NCBI RefSeq assembly: GCF_016902295.1
Contig: NZ_JACJLQ010000011.1
Span: 24,709 to 88,708 of the forward strand
Source of the DNA: Bacteroides caecigallinarum
Lineage (GTDB): Bacteria > Bacteroidota > Bacteroidia > Bacteroidales > Bacteroidaceae
Direction: 5' to 3'
Length of the DNA: 64,000 nt
The translations under genes were made by a program, and so were the position numbers. The notes below the pieces were generated by a model that saw only the letters and a program-made list of their open reading frames with translations, made no database searches and was not told the DNA's origin. This document shows positions 28,047 through 36,006 of this stretch, one piece after another (positions within the stretch are counted from its first letter, which is position 1; each line of letters starts with the position of its first letter).

Positions 28047-28526
28047 ATGATGCATAATTGGTTTGAATGCAAAATCAGATATGAAAAAGTAGCCGAAAAC
28101 GGGATGAACAAAAAAGTAACAGAACCATACCTGGTAGATGCACTCAGCTTTACTGAGGCTGAATCCAGGATAATAGAAGAAATAACACCTTTCATTAGCG
28201 GAGAATTCACCGTTTCCGACATAAAGAGAGCCAATTACAGCGAATTATTCTTCTGCGAAGACGATGAAGCCGACAAATGGTTCAAATGCAAATTATATTT
28301 CATAACCCTTGACGAGAAAAGCGGTGCGGAAAAGAAAACAGCGACCAACGTTCTGGTACAGGCTGCCGACCTAAAGGACTCTATCAAAAAGCTTGACGAA
28401 GGGATGAAGGGTACAATGGCAGACTATGTGATAGCCTCGGTTGCCGAAACAGCTATCATGGACGTATATCCATACTCTGCCGAACCGGACGTGAAACCAG
28501 AATTTCCTGATGCAGCAAACAGATAA
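28047..28526 (+). CDS. DUF4494 domain protein
   Basis: Cytoplasmic protein of 159 residues that fits DUF4494, a family found in Bacteroidota and uncharacterised. It begins MMHNWFECKIRYEKV and has a second, similar WFKCKLYFITLDEK segment, suggesting two related halves. No signal peptide or membrane helix. It heads an operon with a YggS-type PLP protein 12 bp downstream and a DHOD-like enzyme. Confidence 0.78.
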   Translation: MMHNWFECKIRYEKVAENGMNKKVTEPYLVDALSFTEAESRIIEEITPFISGEFTVSDIKRANYSELFFCEDDEADKWFKCKLYFITLDEKSGAEKKTATNVLVQAADLKDSIKKLDEGMKGTMADYVIASVAETAIMDVYPYSAEPDVKPEFPDAANR

Positions 28527-28538
28527 GACTATACTATC

Positions 28539-29207
28539 ATGGACATCAAAGCAATATTGGATGAAATAAAGGCCGAGTTGCCACAGACAACGCGACTTGT
28601 AGCAGTATCGAAATTTCATCCTGCCTCGGCTATACAGGAGGCTTACGATGCAGGACAAAGAATTTTCGGTGAAAGCAAGGTACAGGAACTGGAAGAAAAG
28701 CACGACATTCTTCCTCAGGACATCGAATGGCATTTTATAGGACATCTGCAAACAAACAAAGTCAAATATATTGCACCATACATTTCCATGATTCATGCCG
28801 TAGATTCTTTCAAGCTTTTGGCAGAAATAAACAAACAGGCCGCCAAGGCCGGCAGAGTCATTCCTTGCCTGCTCGAAATACACGTGGCCAAGGAAGAAAC
28901 CAAGTATGGTTTCACTCCTGACGAATGCATGGATATGCTGAACAGCGAAAACTGGAAAGAACTCACTAACGTATCAATATGTGGAATAATGGGTATGGCC
29001 ACAAATACTGACGATGAGAACATGATTGAACAGGAATTCAGTACGCTTGCGTCGTTCTTCGAAAATCTGAAATCGACGGTGTTCAGAAATGATGATTCAT
29101 TCAGGGAGCTCTCAATGGGAATGTCGGAAGACTATCATCTGGCAATCAAGCATGGAAGTACACTCGTAAGAATAGGCAGTAAAATCTTCGGAATAAGAAA
29201 CTATTAA
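28539..29207 (+). CDS. YggS-family PLP homeostasis protein
   Basis: YggS/PROSC protein of 222 residues, a single-domain barrel that binds PLP and keeps the free cofactor and amino-acid pools in balance. The PLP lysine is in LVAVSKFHP, and the family signatures FGESKVQELEEK and WHFIGHLQTNK follow. The C-terminal LSMGMSEDYHLAIKHGSTLVRIG is the conserved phosphate-binding end. It lies between the DUF4494 gene and the DHOD-like gene, with gaps of 12-13 bp. Confidence 0.92.
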   Translation: MDIKAILDEIKAELPQTTRLVAVSKFHPASAIQEAYDAGQRIFGESKVQELEEKHDILPQDIEWHFIGHLQTNKVKYIAPYISMIHAVDSFKLLAEINKQAAKAGRVIPCLLEIHVAKEETKYGFTPDECMDMLNSENWKELTNVSICGIMGMATNTDDENMIEQEFSTLASFFENLKSTVFRNDDSFRELSMGMSEDYHLAIKHGSTLVRIGSKIFGIRNY

Positions 29208-29220
29208 AATCATAATAATT

Positions 29221-30195
29221 ATGACACAAATAACAACAACATTTGCCGGGTTGAAACTTAAAAACCCAATCATAGTAAGTAGCTCTGGTCTGACCAACAG
29301 CGCAGAAAAAATCAAGAAACTTGAAGCCGCAGGTGCCGGAGCCGTGGTATTGAAATCTGTTTTTGAAGAACAGATAACAGTTCAGGCAGGACAGATGAGC
29401 GGATACGGAGCTCCTGAAGCTGACGATTATCTGAGCGCATACGTACGTTCAAACGCCCTGAACGAACACATCGCGCTGATAAAGGAAGCCAAAAAGGAAT
29501 GCAACATACCGGTAATAGCAAGCATCAACTGCTATTCAACAAGCGAATGGACTGAATTCGCCAAACACATGGAAGAAGCCGGAGCCGATGCACTCGAAAT
29601 CAATATCCTTTCCCTACAGACTGAAAAGGAATATAAATACGGCAGTTTCGAACAATTGCACATCGATGTTCTGAAGAACATTAAAAATGCCGTAAAGATT
29701 CCTGTGATAATGAAACTCGGAAACAATCTTACAAACCCTGTAGCGCTTATAAACCAGCTGTATGCCAACGGTGCCGCCGCAGTAGTATTGTTCAACCGCT
29801 TCTATCAGCCTGACATCAATATCGATACAATGGCGTTCACCAGCTCGAACGTATTCAGCGAGGCTAACGAACTGACTGAAAAAATAAGATGGACAGCCAT
29901 ATCATCCGCTTCAGTACCTAAGATTGACTATGCGATATCCGGAGGTGTACATTGCGGAAAAGGGGTAATCAAGTCTATCCTTGCCGGAGCGAGCGCAGTA
30001 GAAGTATGTAGCGCAATCTACAAATACGGCGAAAAGGAAATTGCTGAAATGACCAAGGAACTTACAGAGTGGATGGCATCAAAAGGCTTCGAAAACATTG
30101 AAAGCATGAAAGGTAAAATGAATGCCAATGCAGCAGGAAGCATCAACCCATTCGAAAGAACTCAGTTCATGAAATACTACAGCAACCACGAATAA
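29221..30195 (+). CDS. Dihydroorotate dehydrogenase-like flavoprotein
   Basis: FMN-dependent (beta/alpha)8-barrel protein of 324 residues related to class 1 dihydroorotate dehydrogenases. It begins with FAGLKLKNPIIVSSSGLT, and the ASINCYSTSEW and KIPVIMKLGNNLTN segments match the barrel pattern. The usual pyrimidine genes are not nearby and the active-site loop is not clearly that of PyrD. The natural substrate is therefore uncertain; many Bacteroidales have this paralogue as well as a true PyrD. Confidence 0.8.
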   Translation: MTQITTTFAGLKLKNPIIVSSSGLTNSAEKIKKLEAAGAGAVVLKSVFEEQITVQAGQMSGYGAPEADDYLSAYVRSNALNEHIALIKEAKKECNIPVIASINCYSTSEWTEFAKHMEEAGADALEINILSLQTEKEYKYGSFEQLHIDVLKNIKNAVKIPVIMKLGNNLTNPVALINQLYANGAAAVVLFNRFYQPDINIDTMAFTSSNVFSEANELTEKIRWTAISSASVPKIDYAISGGVHCGKGVIKSILAGASAVEVCSAIYKYGEKEIAEMTKELTEWMASKGFENIESMKGKMNANAAGSINPFERTQFMKYYSNHE

Positions 30196-30268
30196 AAAGC
30201 AGAGCCAGATGTTAAGTTATGTTATAAGCATCTGCTGAAAATCAGTACTAAAATAAAGTACCACAAAA

Positions 30269-30340
30269 CCTTGAAATAAACGCGGTCACATTTCAATCGA
30301 AGTGCGACCGTGTTTCAATTTAAATACGGCCGTGTTTATT
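30269..30340. repeat. 22-bp periodic intergenic array (array 3)
   Basis: Three units, the last two very alike, with exact 22-bp spacing. TTTCAA occurs at 30291 and 30313 and a third TTT at 30335. The CGGTCACA / CGACCGTG / CGGCCGTG words start at 30283, 30305 and 30327. The sequence differs from arrays 1 and 2 but the period is the same. It lies after the DHOD-like gene with no predicted terminator between them. Confidence 0.78.
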
Positions 30341-30438
30341 CCCAAAATTCTTTCTATTCAAATCGCCACACTTGGAAAGCTTATAACAAACTGTGATACA
30401 ATCAATTAAGCAGGCTGCACATTTTGGTGGTACCAATA

Positions 30439-30530
30439 ATGACATTCCATAAAATCATACAGAGGTGTTCCCGTTAATAGTTAAAAAATTTTATAAAAAC
30501 TATTTTTCGAGAACACCTTTATTATGTCAT
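30439..30530. repeat. Nested inverted repeat in the 30.2-30.6 kb gap
   Basis: Three pairs of arms are nested around one centre: ATGACAT (30439-30445) with ATGTCAT (30524-30530), AGGTGTTC (30463-30470) with GAACACCT (30511-30518), and AATAGTT (30476-30482) with AACTATT (30498-30504). It could be an extended terminator for the DHOD-like gene or a small decayed mobile element. Apart from this, array 3 and the promoter, I see nothing in this 426-bp gap. Confidence 0.6.
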
Positions 30531-30550
30531 AACGTTTTATCAATAAATAG

Positions 30551-30581
30551 TTTGAATACTTATAACAAAATTGTATATTTG
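30551..30581 (+). promoter_or_regulatory. Promoter of the first acyl-CoA synthetase
   Basis: TTTG (30551-30554), 19 bp, then TATATTTG (30574-30581): the full Bacteroidota consensus. A second TATATTTG follows at 30593-30600 within a near-repeat of the same 19 bases. Confidence 0.78.
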
Positions 30582-30621
30582 CACAATACACTTATATTTG
30601 TGCACAACCAAAATTTCGATT

Positions 30622-32280
30622 ATGGAAAATAGTTTCTTAGCTTTTATAGAAGAAAGTATCAAGAAAAACTGGGACCTTGACGCCCTTACAGATTATAAAG
30701 GTGCTACCCTACAGTATAAGGATGTAGCCAGAAAAATAGAAAAACTTCATATCCTGCTGCAGGAAAGTGGTGTCAAACCCGGAGACAAGGTAGCACTATG
30801 CGGACGCAACAGTTCGCACTGGGGAGTCGCATTCCTTTCGATACTTACATACGGAGCTGTAGCCGTTCCAATACTTCACGAATTCAAGCCGGATAATGTA
30901 CACAACATTGTGAACCATTCCGACGCGCGCCTGCTCTTTGTAGGCGACATGGCGTGGGAAAACCTCAATGAAGCAGAAATGCCTTCATTGGAAGGTATAA
31001 TTCTGATGACAGACTTCACACTGTTAGTATGCCGAAGCGAGAAGTTATTATACGCCAGAGAACATCTTAACGAAATGTTCGGTAAGAAGTTCCCTAAGAA
31101 TTTCCGTCGCGAACACGTCTCATACCGCAGGGACAATCCTGAAGAACTGGCCATAATAAACTACACTTCCGGAACCACAAGTTTCTCGAAAGGCGTCATG
31201 CTTCCTTATAGGGCAATATGGTCGAACACACAGTTTGCATTCGAAGTCCTGTCACTAAAACCAGGCGACAGAGTTATCTCAATACTTCCTATGGCACACA
31301 TGTACGGACTGGCTTTCGAGTTTCTTTACGAGATGTGTACAGGATGTCACATATACTTCCTTACACGCATGCCAAGCCCTAAGATTATATTCCAGGCATT
31401 TGCCGATGTCAAGCCAAGTATCGTAATTTCAGTACCTCTTATCATTGAAAAAATCATCAAGAAGAACGTCCTTCCCAAGTTGGAGACTCTAAAGATGAAG
31501 ATATTGCTTAAGGTACCTATCATCAACGACAAGATAAAAGCCGCTGTAAAGGAACACATGATACAGGCATTCGGAGGAAATTTCTACGAAGTAATCATAG
31601 GAGGAGCAGCCTTCAATCAGGATGTAGAGAAACTTCTTAAGAGCATAGATTTCCCATACACAGTAGGATACGGTATGACAGAGTGCGGTCCAATTATCTG
31701 CTACGAAGACTGGAAACGATTCAAACCAGGTTCATGCGGTAAAGCCGCACCGCGTATGGAAGTAAGGATAGACAGTCCTGATCCGGAAAATATAGTAGGC
31801 GAAATCCTTACAAGAGGCGATAATGTCATGCTTGGCTATTACAAAAACCCTGAAGCTACAGCACAGGCTATCGACAAGGACGGATGGCTTCATACCGGAG
31901 ACCTCGGAATAATGGATGCTGAAGGAAACATAACCATAAAGGGACGCAGCAAGAACATGCTTTTAGGACCTTCGGGCCAAAACATCTATCCGGAAGAAAT
32001 AGAAGATAAGCTGAACAACCTGCCGTTCGTATGCGAAAGTATAGTCATACAGCAGGAAGACCATAAGCTGGCAGCACTTATCTATCCGGACTTCGACGAT
32101 GCCTACACACACGGAATGAGTCCTGCCGACATTGAAAAAACAATGGAGGAAAACCGTGTTACACTCAATTCCGAACTTCCAGCATACTCACAGATAGCAA
32201 GAGTGAAGATTTATCCGGAAGAATTCGAAAAGACACCTAAGAAGAGCATTAAGCGTTTCTTGTATCAAGACGTAAAATAA
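30622..32280 (+). CDS. Long-chain acyl-CoA synthetase (AMP-forming)
   Basis: ANL-family enzyme of 552 residues that activates a fatty acid with ATP and CoA. The phosphate loop is YTSGTTSFSKG, the A5 motif YGMTECGP, the A7 motif GWLHTGDLG, and the hinge lies in GRSKNMLLGPSGQNIYPEEIE. The A10 lysine is in EKTPKKSIKRFLY. The frame is open upstream from 30571, but the promoter -7 box lies inside that part, so ATG 30622 (MENSFLAFIEES) is the start. A surface-repeat protein gene begins 3 bp after the stop. Confidence 0.88.
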   Translation: MENSFLAFIEESIKKNWDLDALTDYKGATLQYKDVARKIEKLHILLQESGVKPGDKVALCGRNSSHWGVAFLSILTYGAVAVPILHEFKPDNVHNIVNHSDARLLFVGDMAWENLNEAEMPSLEGIILMTDFTLLVCRSEKLLYAREHLNEMFGKKFPKNFRREHVSYRRDNPEELAIINYTSGTTSFSKGVMLPYRAIWSNTQFAFEVLSLKPGDRVISILPMAHMYGLAFEFLYEMCTGCHIYFLTRMPSPKIIFQAFADVKPSIVISVPLIIEKIIKKNVLPKLETLKMKILLKVPIINDKIKAAVKEHMIQAFGGNFYEVIIGGAAFNQDVEKLLKSIDFPYTVGYGMTECGPIICYEDWKRFKPGSCGKAAPRMEVRIDSPDPENIVGEILTRGDNVMLGYYKNPEATAQAIDKDGWLHTGDLGIMDAEGNITIKGRSKNMLLGPSGQNIYPEEIEDKLNNLPFVCESIVIQQEDHKLAALIYPDFDDAYTHGMSPADIEKTMEENRVTLNSELPAYSQIARVKIYPEEFEKTPKKSIKRFLYQDVK

Positions 32281-32283
32281 TAG

Positions 32284-33540
32284 ATGAAAAGACACTTCAC
32301 ATATTTCAAGATGTTCCTGCTGACAGCAATACTGACAGCAGGAACAATGTTTTCCCCTATCTCTGCCCAGGAATATGGATTGAAAAAGGGAAGAAACATC
32401 TCTTTGAGCATAAATAACCAAAACTCAGAAAAACAAAAGACTTATTTCAATTTCGGACTGTTAAGTAACTATCAGAACCTTAATGGGGCCAGTATAAACA
32501 TCATCTCGGATGTGGTTCATCAGAAAACAGCAGGATTCCAGGCTTCCGGATTTGTAAATATTGTAGGAAACAGAAGTTCCGGAATGCAGGTTGCCGGTAT
32601 AGCCAATATATCCGGAGTGAAATCGCACGGATTAAGAATTGCCGGCCTGTTCAATATCAGCGGAAGGTCCACTTACGCCATGCAGATATCCGGAATAGGT
32701 AATCTGGCTGGTAATAACCAAAAAGGATTTATGATTACGGGACTTTTGAACATGAGTTCCGTCAATACGAAAGGAATACTGATTTCAGGTATGGCAAATA
32801 TAGCCGGAAACGAACAGAAGGGAGTAGCGATAGGCGGACTTTCGAACGTATGTGGAGGCGACATGCACGGAGTACAGATATCTTCATTAATGAATATCGC
32901 CGGCAATACCAATCAGGGATTTCAGCTTTCCGCATTAGGCAATGTCAGCGTCATAAACCATGGTTTCCAGATGAGCTGCATATCCAATTATTCCGGCGAC
33001 AACAAAGGATTGCAATTGGGTATTGCGAATGTCAGCAATAAGTGCAGCAAAGGTGTACAGATTGGAGTGATAAACATCAATGGCGACAGTTGTGCCCGCC
33101 AGGTGGGAATAATAAATATAAAACCTCAGACACGCATCCAGATGATAGTATCAGGAGGAAATCTCTATAAAACCGGTGCCGAGGTAAGATTCAGAAACAA
33201 ACTTATCTACACACAGCTTGGAGCGGGAATGATTCTTGGCGGACTTACTGACAAAGCTTCCGTGGCAGGAACATACAGAACCGGTCTGGCATTTCCGTTG
33301 ATAAAAGACAAGTTACATCTCAATACAGACATAGGATACAGCCATATAGAGACACTTGGAAATGCAAATATCATCCCTGACAGGTTGTATGCCATCCAGC
33401 CAAGATTAGGTTTGGAATATAACCCTCTGAAAAAGTTCGGAGTATTCATTGCCGGAGGCTATTCATGGACCAGAACATATAAAAACAACCAGGCATACTA
33501 CAAAAGTCCGATAGTTGAGGCAGGCTTAGTATTATTCTAA
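32284..33540 (+). CDS. LA_2272-type surface repeat protein
   Basis: Exported protein of 418 residues: signal peptide ending near AQEYG (about residue 29), then about ten repeats of roughly 20 residues with the theme G(I/L)xISGxxNIxGxxxxG, then a C-terminal region of strands ending in VEAGLVLF, which looks like an outer-membrane barrel. The repeats resemble the LA_2272 surface-repeat family. It begins 3 bp after the acyl-CoA synthetase stop. A perfect 11-bp inverted repeat (32312-32322 with 32336-32346) falls in the signal-peptide codons. Function is unknown. Confidence 0.72.
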   Translation: MKRHFTYFKMFLLTAILTAGTMFSPISAQEYGLKKGRNISLSINNQNSEKQKTYFNFGLLSNYQNLNGASINIISDVVHQKTAGFQASGFVNIVGNRSSGMQVAGIANISGVKSHGLRIAGLFNISGRSTYAMQISGIGNLAGNNQKGFMITGLLNMSSVNTKGILISGMANIAGNEQKGVAIGGLSNVCGGDMHGVQISSLMNIAGNTNQGFQLSALGNVSVINHGFQMSCISNYSGDNKGLQLGIANVSNKCSKGVQIGVININGDSCARQVGIINIKPQTRIQMIVSGGNLYKTGAEVRFRNKLIYTQLGAGMILGGLTDKASVAGTYRTGLAFPLIKDKLHLNTDIGYSHIETLGNANIIPDRLYAIQPRLGLEYNPLKKFGVFIAGGYSWTRTYKNNQAYYKSPIVEAGLVLF

Positions 33541-33560
33541 AAGATTTTCATTTATGATTA

Positions 33561-33604
33561 AGCGGTATTTAAACAGTGTTTAAACGCTGTTTAAATACCG
33601 CTTA
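33561..33604. repeat. Palindromic 22-bp pair (array 4)
   Basis: Two 22-bp units (33561-33582 and 33583-33604) form one 44-bp near-perfect palindrome between the converging LA_2272-type and patatin genes. TTTAAA recurs every 11 bp at 33568, 33579 and 33590. It may act as a two-way terminator; a T-run is lacking, but the flanks are AT-rich. Confidence 0.82.
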
Positions 33605-33608
33605 AATA

Positions 33609-34454
33609 TTATATTAAAGGCGACAATACCTTTTCCGCGCAGGCATAGCCTTCATCATAAAGTTCGGTAAGTTTCTTTATATCCTTCTCGATACGGTTTA
33701 CAACGACTTTCTTTTCAGGACGGATTGCTATAATCTTTCCCTCATCTTCCATTTTTTCTACCATCTCCAGCTGTTCATTATATACACGGCAACGGTTACT
33801 CAATAGAACACGCAAACGAGGATATCTGGTATATATGAAATGAGGAACCTTTATGTCTTTCTCTGTCTTACGGTAACCACGATTACGGGTAAGAACGACA
33901 ACATTCTTCTCATATCCCTGCTCTATCGCTCTCAATACAGGTATGGAGTCTATAATTCCCCCATCAAGCATTGGCTTTCCATCTACATGGACAATAGGAC
34001 ATACGTATGGCAGACTGCTTGATGCTTTTGCTATGCGCAACAGGCGTTCCTTATCATGCTTTTCTTCAAGATAACATGCCCTGCCGGTTACACAATTCGT
34101 AGTGACCATTTCAAATCGGTTAGGATTCTTCATATAAGCATCATAATCGTATGGCAGGATTTCTTCAGGAAAGAGTTCGTACAGAAGCTTCTGGTCTAAA
34201 ATACTACGCTGATGAAAAAGATGTTTAAAGCTTATATAGTTATACTTTTCAAGCATATCTATATTACTGTATTTGGCACGTCCACGCTGATGTGACATAA
34301 ACGAAAGTCCGTTACATGCTCCTGCAGATACTCCTACCGCGTATGGAAATTCAATATCATTATCCATCATAAAATCAAGCACACCACAGGTAAAGACGCC
34401 GCGCATGCCACCACCTTCAAGCACTAAGCCCATTTTAGTTAAATCTACTTTCAT
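33609..34454 (-). CDS. Patatin-like phospholipase
   Basis: Patatin-fold acyl hydrolase of 281 residues, resembling YjjU. The oxyanion-hole motif GGGMRGVF lies near residue 14, the nucleophile is in GVSAGA (GxSxG), and the dyad aspartate is in LDGGIIDSIP (DGG). No signal peptide is present, so it acts in the cytoplasm or on the inner face of the membrane. Members of the family release fatty acids from lipids. It converges on the LA_2272-type gene. Confidence 0.87.
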   Translation of the reverse strand: MKVDLTKMGLVLEGGGMRGVFTCGVLDFMMDNDIEFPYAVGVSAGACNGLSFMSHQRGRAKYSNIDMLEKYNYISFKHLFHQRSILDQKLLYELFPEEILPYDYDAYMKNPNRFEMVTTNCVTGRACYLEEKHDKERLLRIAKASSSLPYVCPIVHVDGKPMLDGGIIDSIPVLRAIEQGYEKNVVVLTRNRGYRKTEKDIKVPHFIYTRYPRLRVLLSNRCRVYNEQLEMVEKMEDEGKIIAIRPEKKVVVNRIEKDIKKLTELYDEGYACAEKVLSPLI

Positions 34455-34487
34455 AACATTTCTCTTTTAAAACAGACACGCCAAATG

Positions 34488-34495
34488 CAAATATA
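34488..34495 (-). promoter_or_regulatory. -7 box, patatin gene promoter
   Basis: The minus-strand sequence is TATATTTG, 33 bp before the patatin ATG. Confidence 0.5.
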
Positions 34496-34539
34496 TGTTT
34501 TTTCGGGACATTCGGATAGAAAATAAAACATTTTTTTCT

Positions 34540-34547
34540 TACTTTTG
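34540..34547 (+). promoter_or_regulatory. -7 box, aminopeptidase P promoter
   Basis: TACTTTTG matches TAnnTTTG, 46 bp before the ATG at 34594. Confidence 0.5.
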
Positions 34548-34593
34548 CGACACAAATATCATAATATATTAACTACTGTATAATATTTCTGCT

Positions 34594-35985
34594 ATGTTTG
34601 AAACCTTAACATATCAAAATAGGCGCAAGGCCCTGCGCGAAAAAATGAGCAATGGCTTAATTCTCATTTTAGGCAACAATGAGGCGCCTGCAAATTATCC
34701 AGACAATACATACAAGTTCAGACAGGACAGCTCGTTCCTGTATTTCTTCGGACATTCACATCCCGGATACGCCGGAATAATTGATATAGACAGCGGCGAG
34801 GAATATTTCTTCGGAAACGATGTTGACATGGACGACATCATCTGGATGGGTCCTCAGCCAAGCATAAAGGAACTCGCGGAAAGAGTCGGGGTAAACAAGA
34901 GCTATCCTTTCGACAAACTGAAAGATGTTATTGGCAAAGCCCTCTCACAACGCAGAAAAATTCATTTCCTGCCACCATACCGCTACGACAATATGATGCT
35001 TCTCGAAGACCTGACAGGTATAAAGGCTTCTATGGTAAAGACTCATGCTTCTGTAGAAATGATAAAAGCCGTTGTGTCTCTAAGAGCCGTAAAAGAGCAA
35101 TGCGAAATTGACGAAATAGACAAGGCATGCAATATAGGTTACGAAATGCACACAACTGCCATGCGTCTGTGCAAACCTGGAGTATCCGAACAATACATAG
35201 CAGGTATCCTGGAAGGTATCGCCGCTTCATACGGAAGCATGACATCATTCGCTACTATCCTCACTCAGAACGGACAGACACTGCACAACCACGACCACAG
35301 CCACATTCTCCAGGAAGGAAGACTGATGCTGACCGATGCCGGTGCGGAGAACATAAACAACTATTGCTCGGACCATACGCGCACAGTGCCTGTAGGTGGC
35401 AAATTCACTCAACGTCAGAAAGACGTGTACAACATAGTTTATGCTTGTCATGAAAAGGCTCTTGAACTTGCCAAACCTGGTATCACATACAAATCAGTAC
35501 ACCTCGATGTATGTAAGGTTCTGGCTCAGGGACTTAAAGACCTTGGACTGATGAAAGGCGATGTAAACGAAGCAGTTGCTGCCGGAGCCCATGCACTGTT
35601 CATGCCTCACGGACTGGGACACATGATGGGTCTTGACGTTCACGATATGGAAGACCTTGGACAGATTTATGTAGGATATGATGATGAGGTTCGTCCTTCC
35701 GACCAGTTCGGACTGGCTTCATTGCGTATGGGACGCCGCCTGCAGCCTGGATTTGTCATGACAGACGAACCCGGATGTTACTTCATACCTGCACTTATAG
35801 ACAAATGGAAAGCTGAAGGAATGCATACCGACTTCCTGAACTACGACGTTATAGAAAAGTATAAAGACTTTGGCGGTATCCGTCTGGAAGATGATATTCT
35901 CATCACTCCTGACGGTTCAAGATTTACCGGCGAAAAACGTATTCCTATCAAGGTAGAGGACGTAGAGGAGATAATGAAGAATTAA
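34594..35985 (+). CDS. Aminopeptidase P family (Xaa-Pro aminopeptidase)
   Basis: M24B metallopeptidase of 463 residues that removes the N-terminal residue before proline. The N-terminal creatinase-like domain includes YPDNTYKFRQDSSFLYFFG. The five metal ligands are visible: Asp in LTDAGAE, Asp in CSDHTRT, His in HGLGHMMGLDVHD, Glu in TDEPGCYF and Glu in GGIRLEDD. No signal peptide, so cytoplasmic. A C1-family peptidase gene follows after 21 bp, suggesting a peptide-degradation pair. Confidence 0.92.
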   Translation: MFETLTYQNRRKALREKMSNGLILILGNNEAPANYPDNTYKFRQDSSFLYFFGHSHPGYAGIIDIDSGEEYFFGNDVDMDDIIWMGPQPSIKELAERVGVNKSYPFDKLKDVIGKALSQRRKIHFLPPYRYDNMMLLEDLTGIKASMVKTHASVEMIKAVVSLRAVKEQCEIDEIDKACNIGYEMHTTAMRLCKPGVSEQYIAGILEGIAASYGSMTSFATILTQNGQTLHNHDHSHILQEGRLMLTDAGAENINNYCSDHTRTVPVGGKFTQRQKDVYNIVYACHEKALELAKPGITYKSVHLDVCKVLAQGLKDLGLMKGDVNEAVAAGAHALFMPHGLGHMMGLDVHDMEDLGQIYVGYDDEVRPSDQFGLASLRMGRRLQPGFVMTDEPGCYFIPALIDKWKAEGMHTDFLNYDVIEKYKDFGGIRLEDDILITPDGSRFTGEKRIPIKVEDVEEIMKN

Positions 35986-36006
35986 AAACTTAAAAACTCA
36001 AATAAC

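Noticed and set aside
32284..33540. Repeat-rich gene as an ice-binding or phage tail protein
   Set aside because: The repeats and C-terminal strands fit the LA_2272-type surface-repeat family better, and no phage genes are near.
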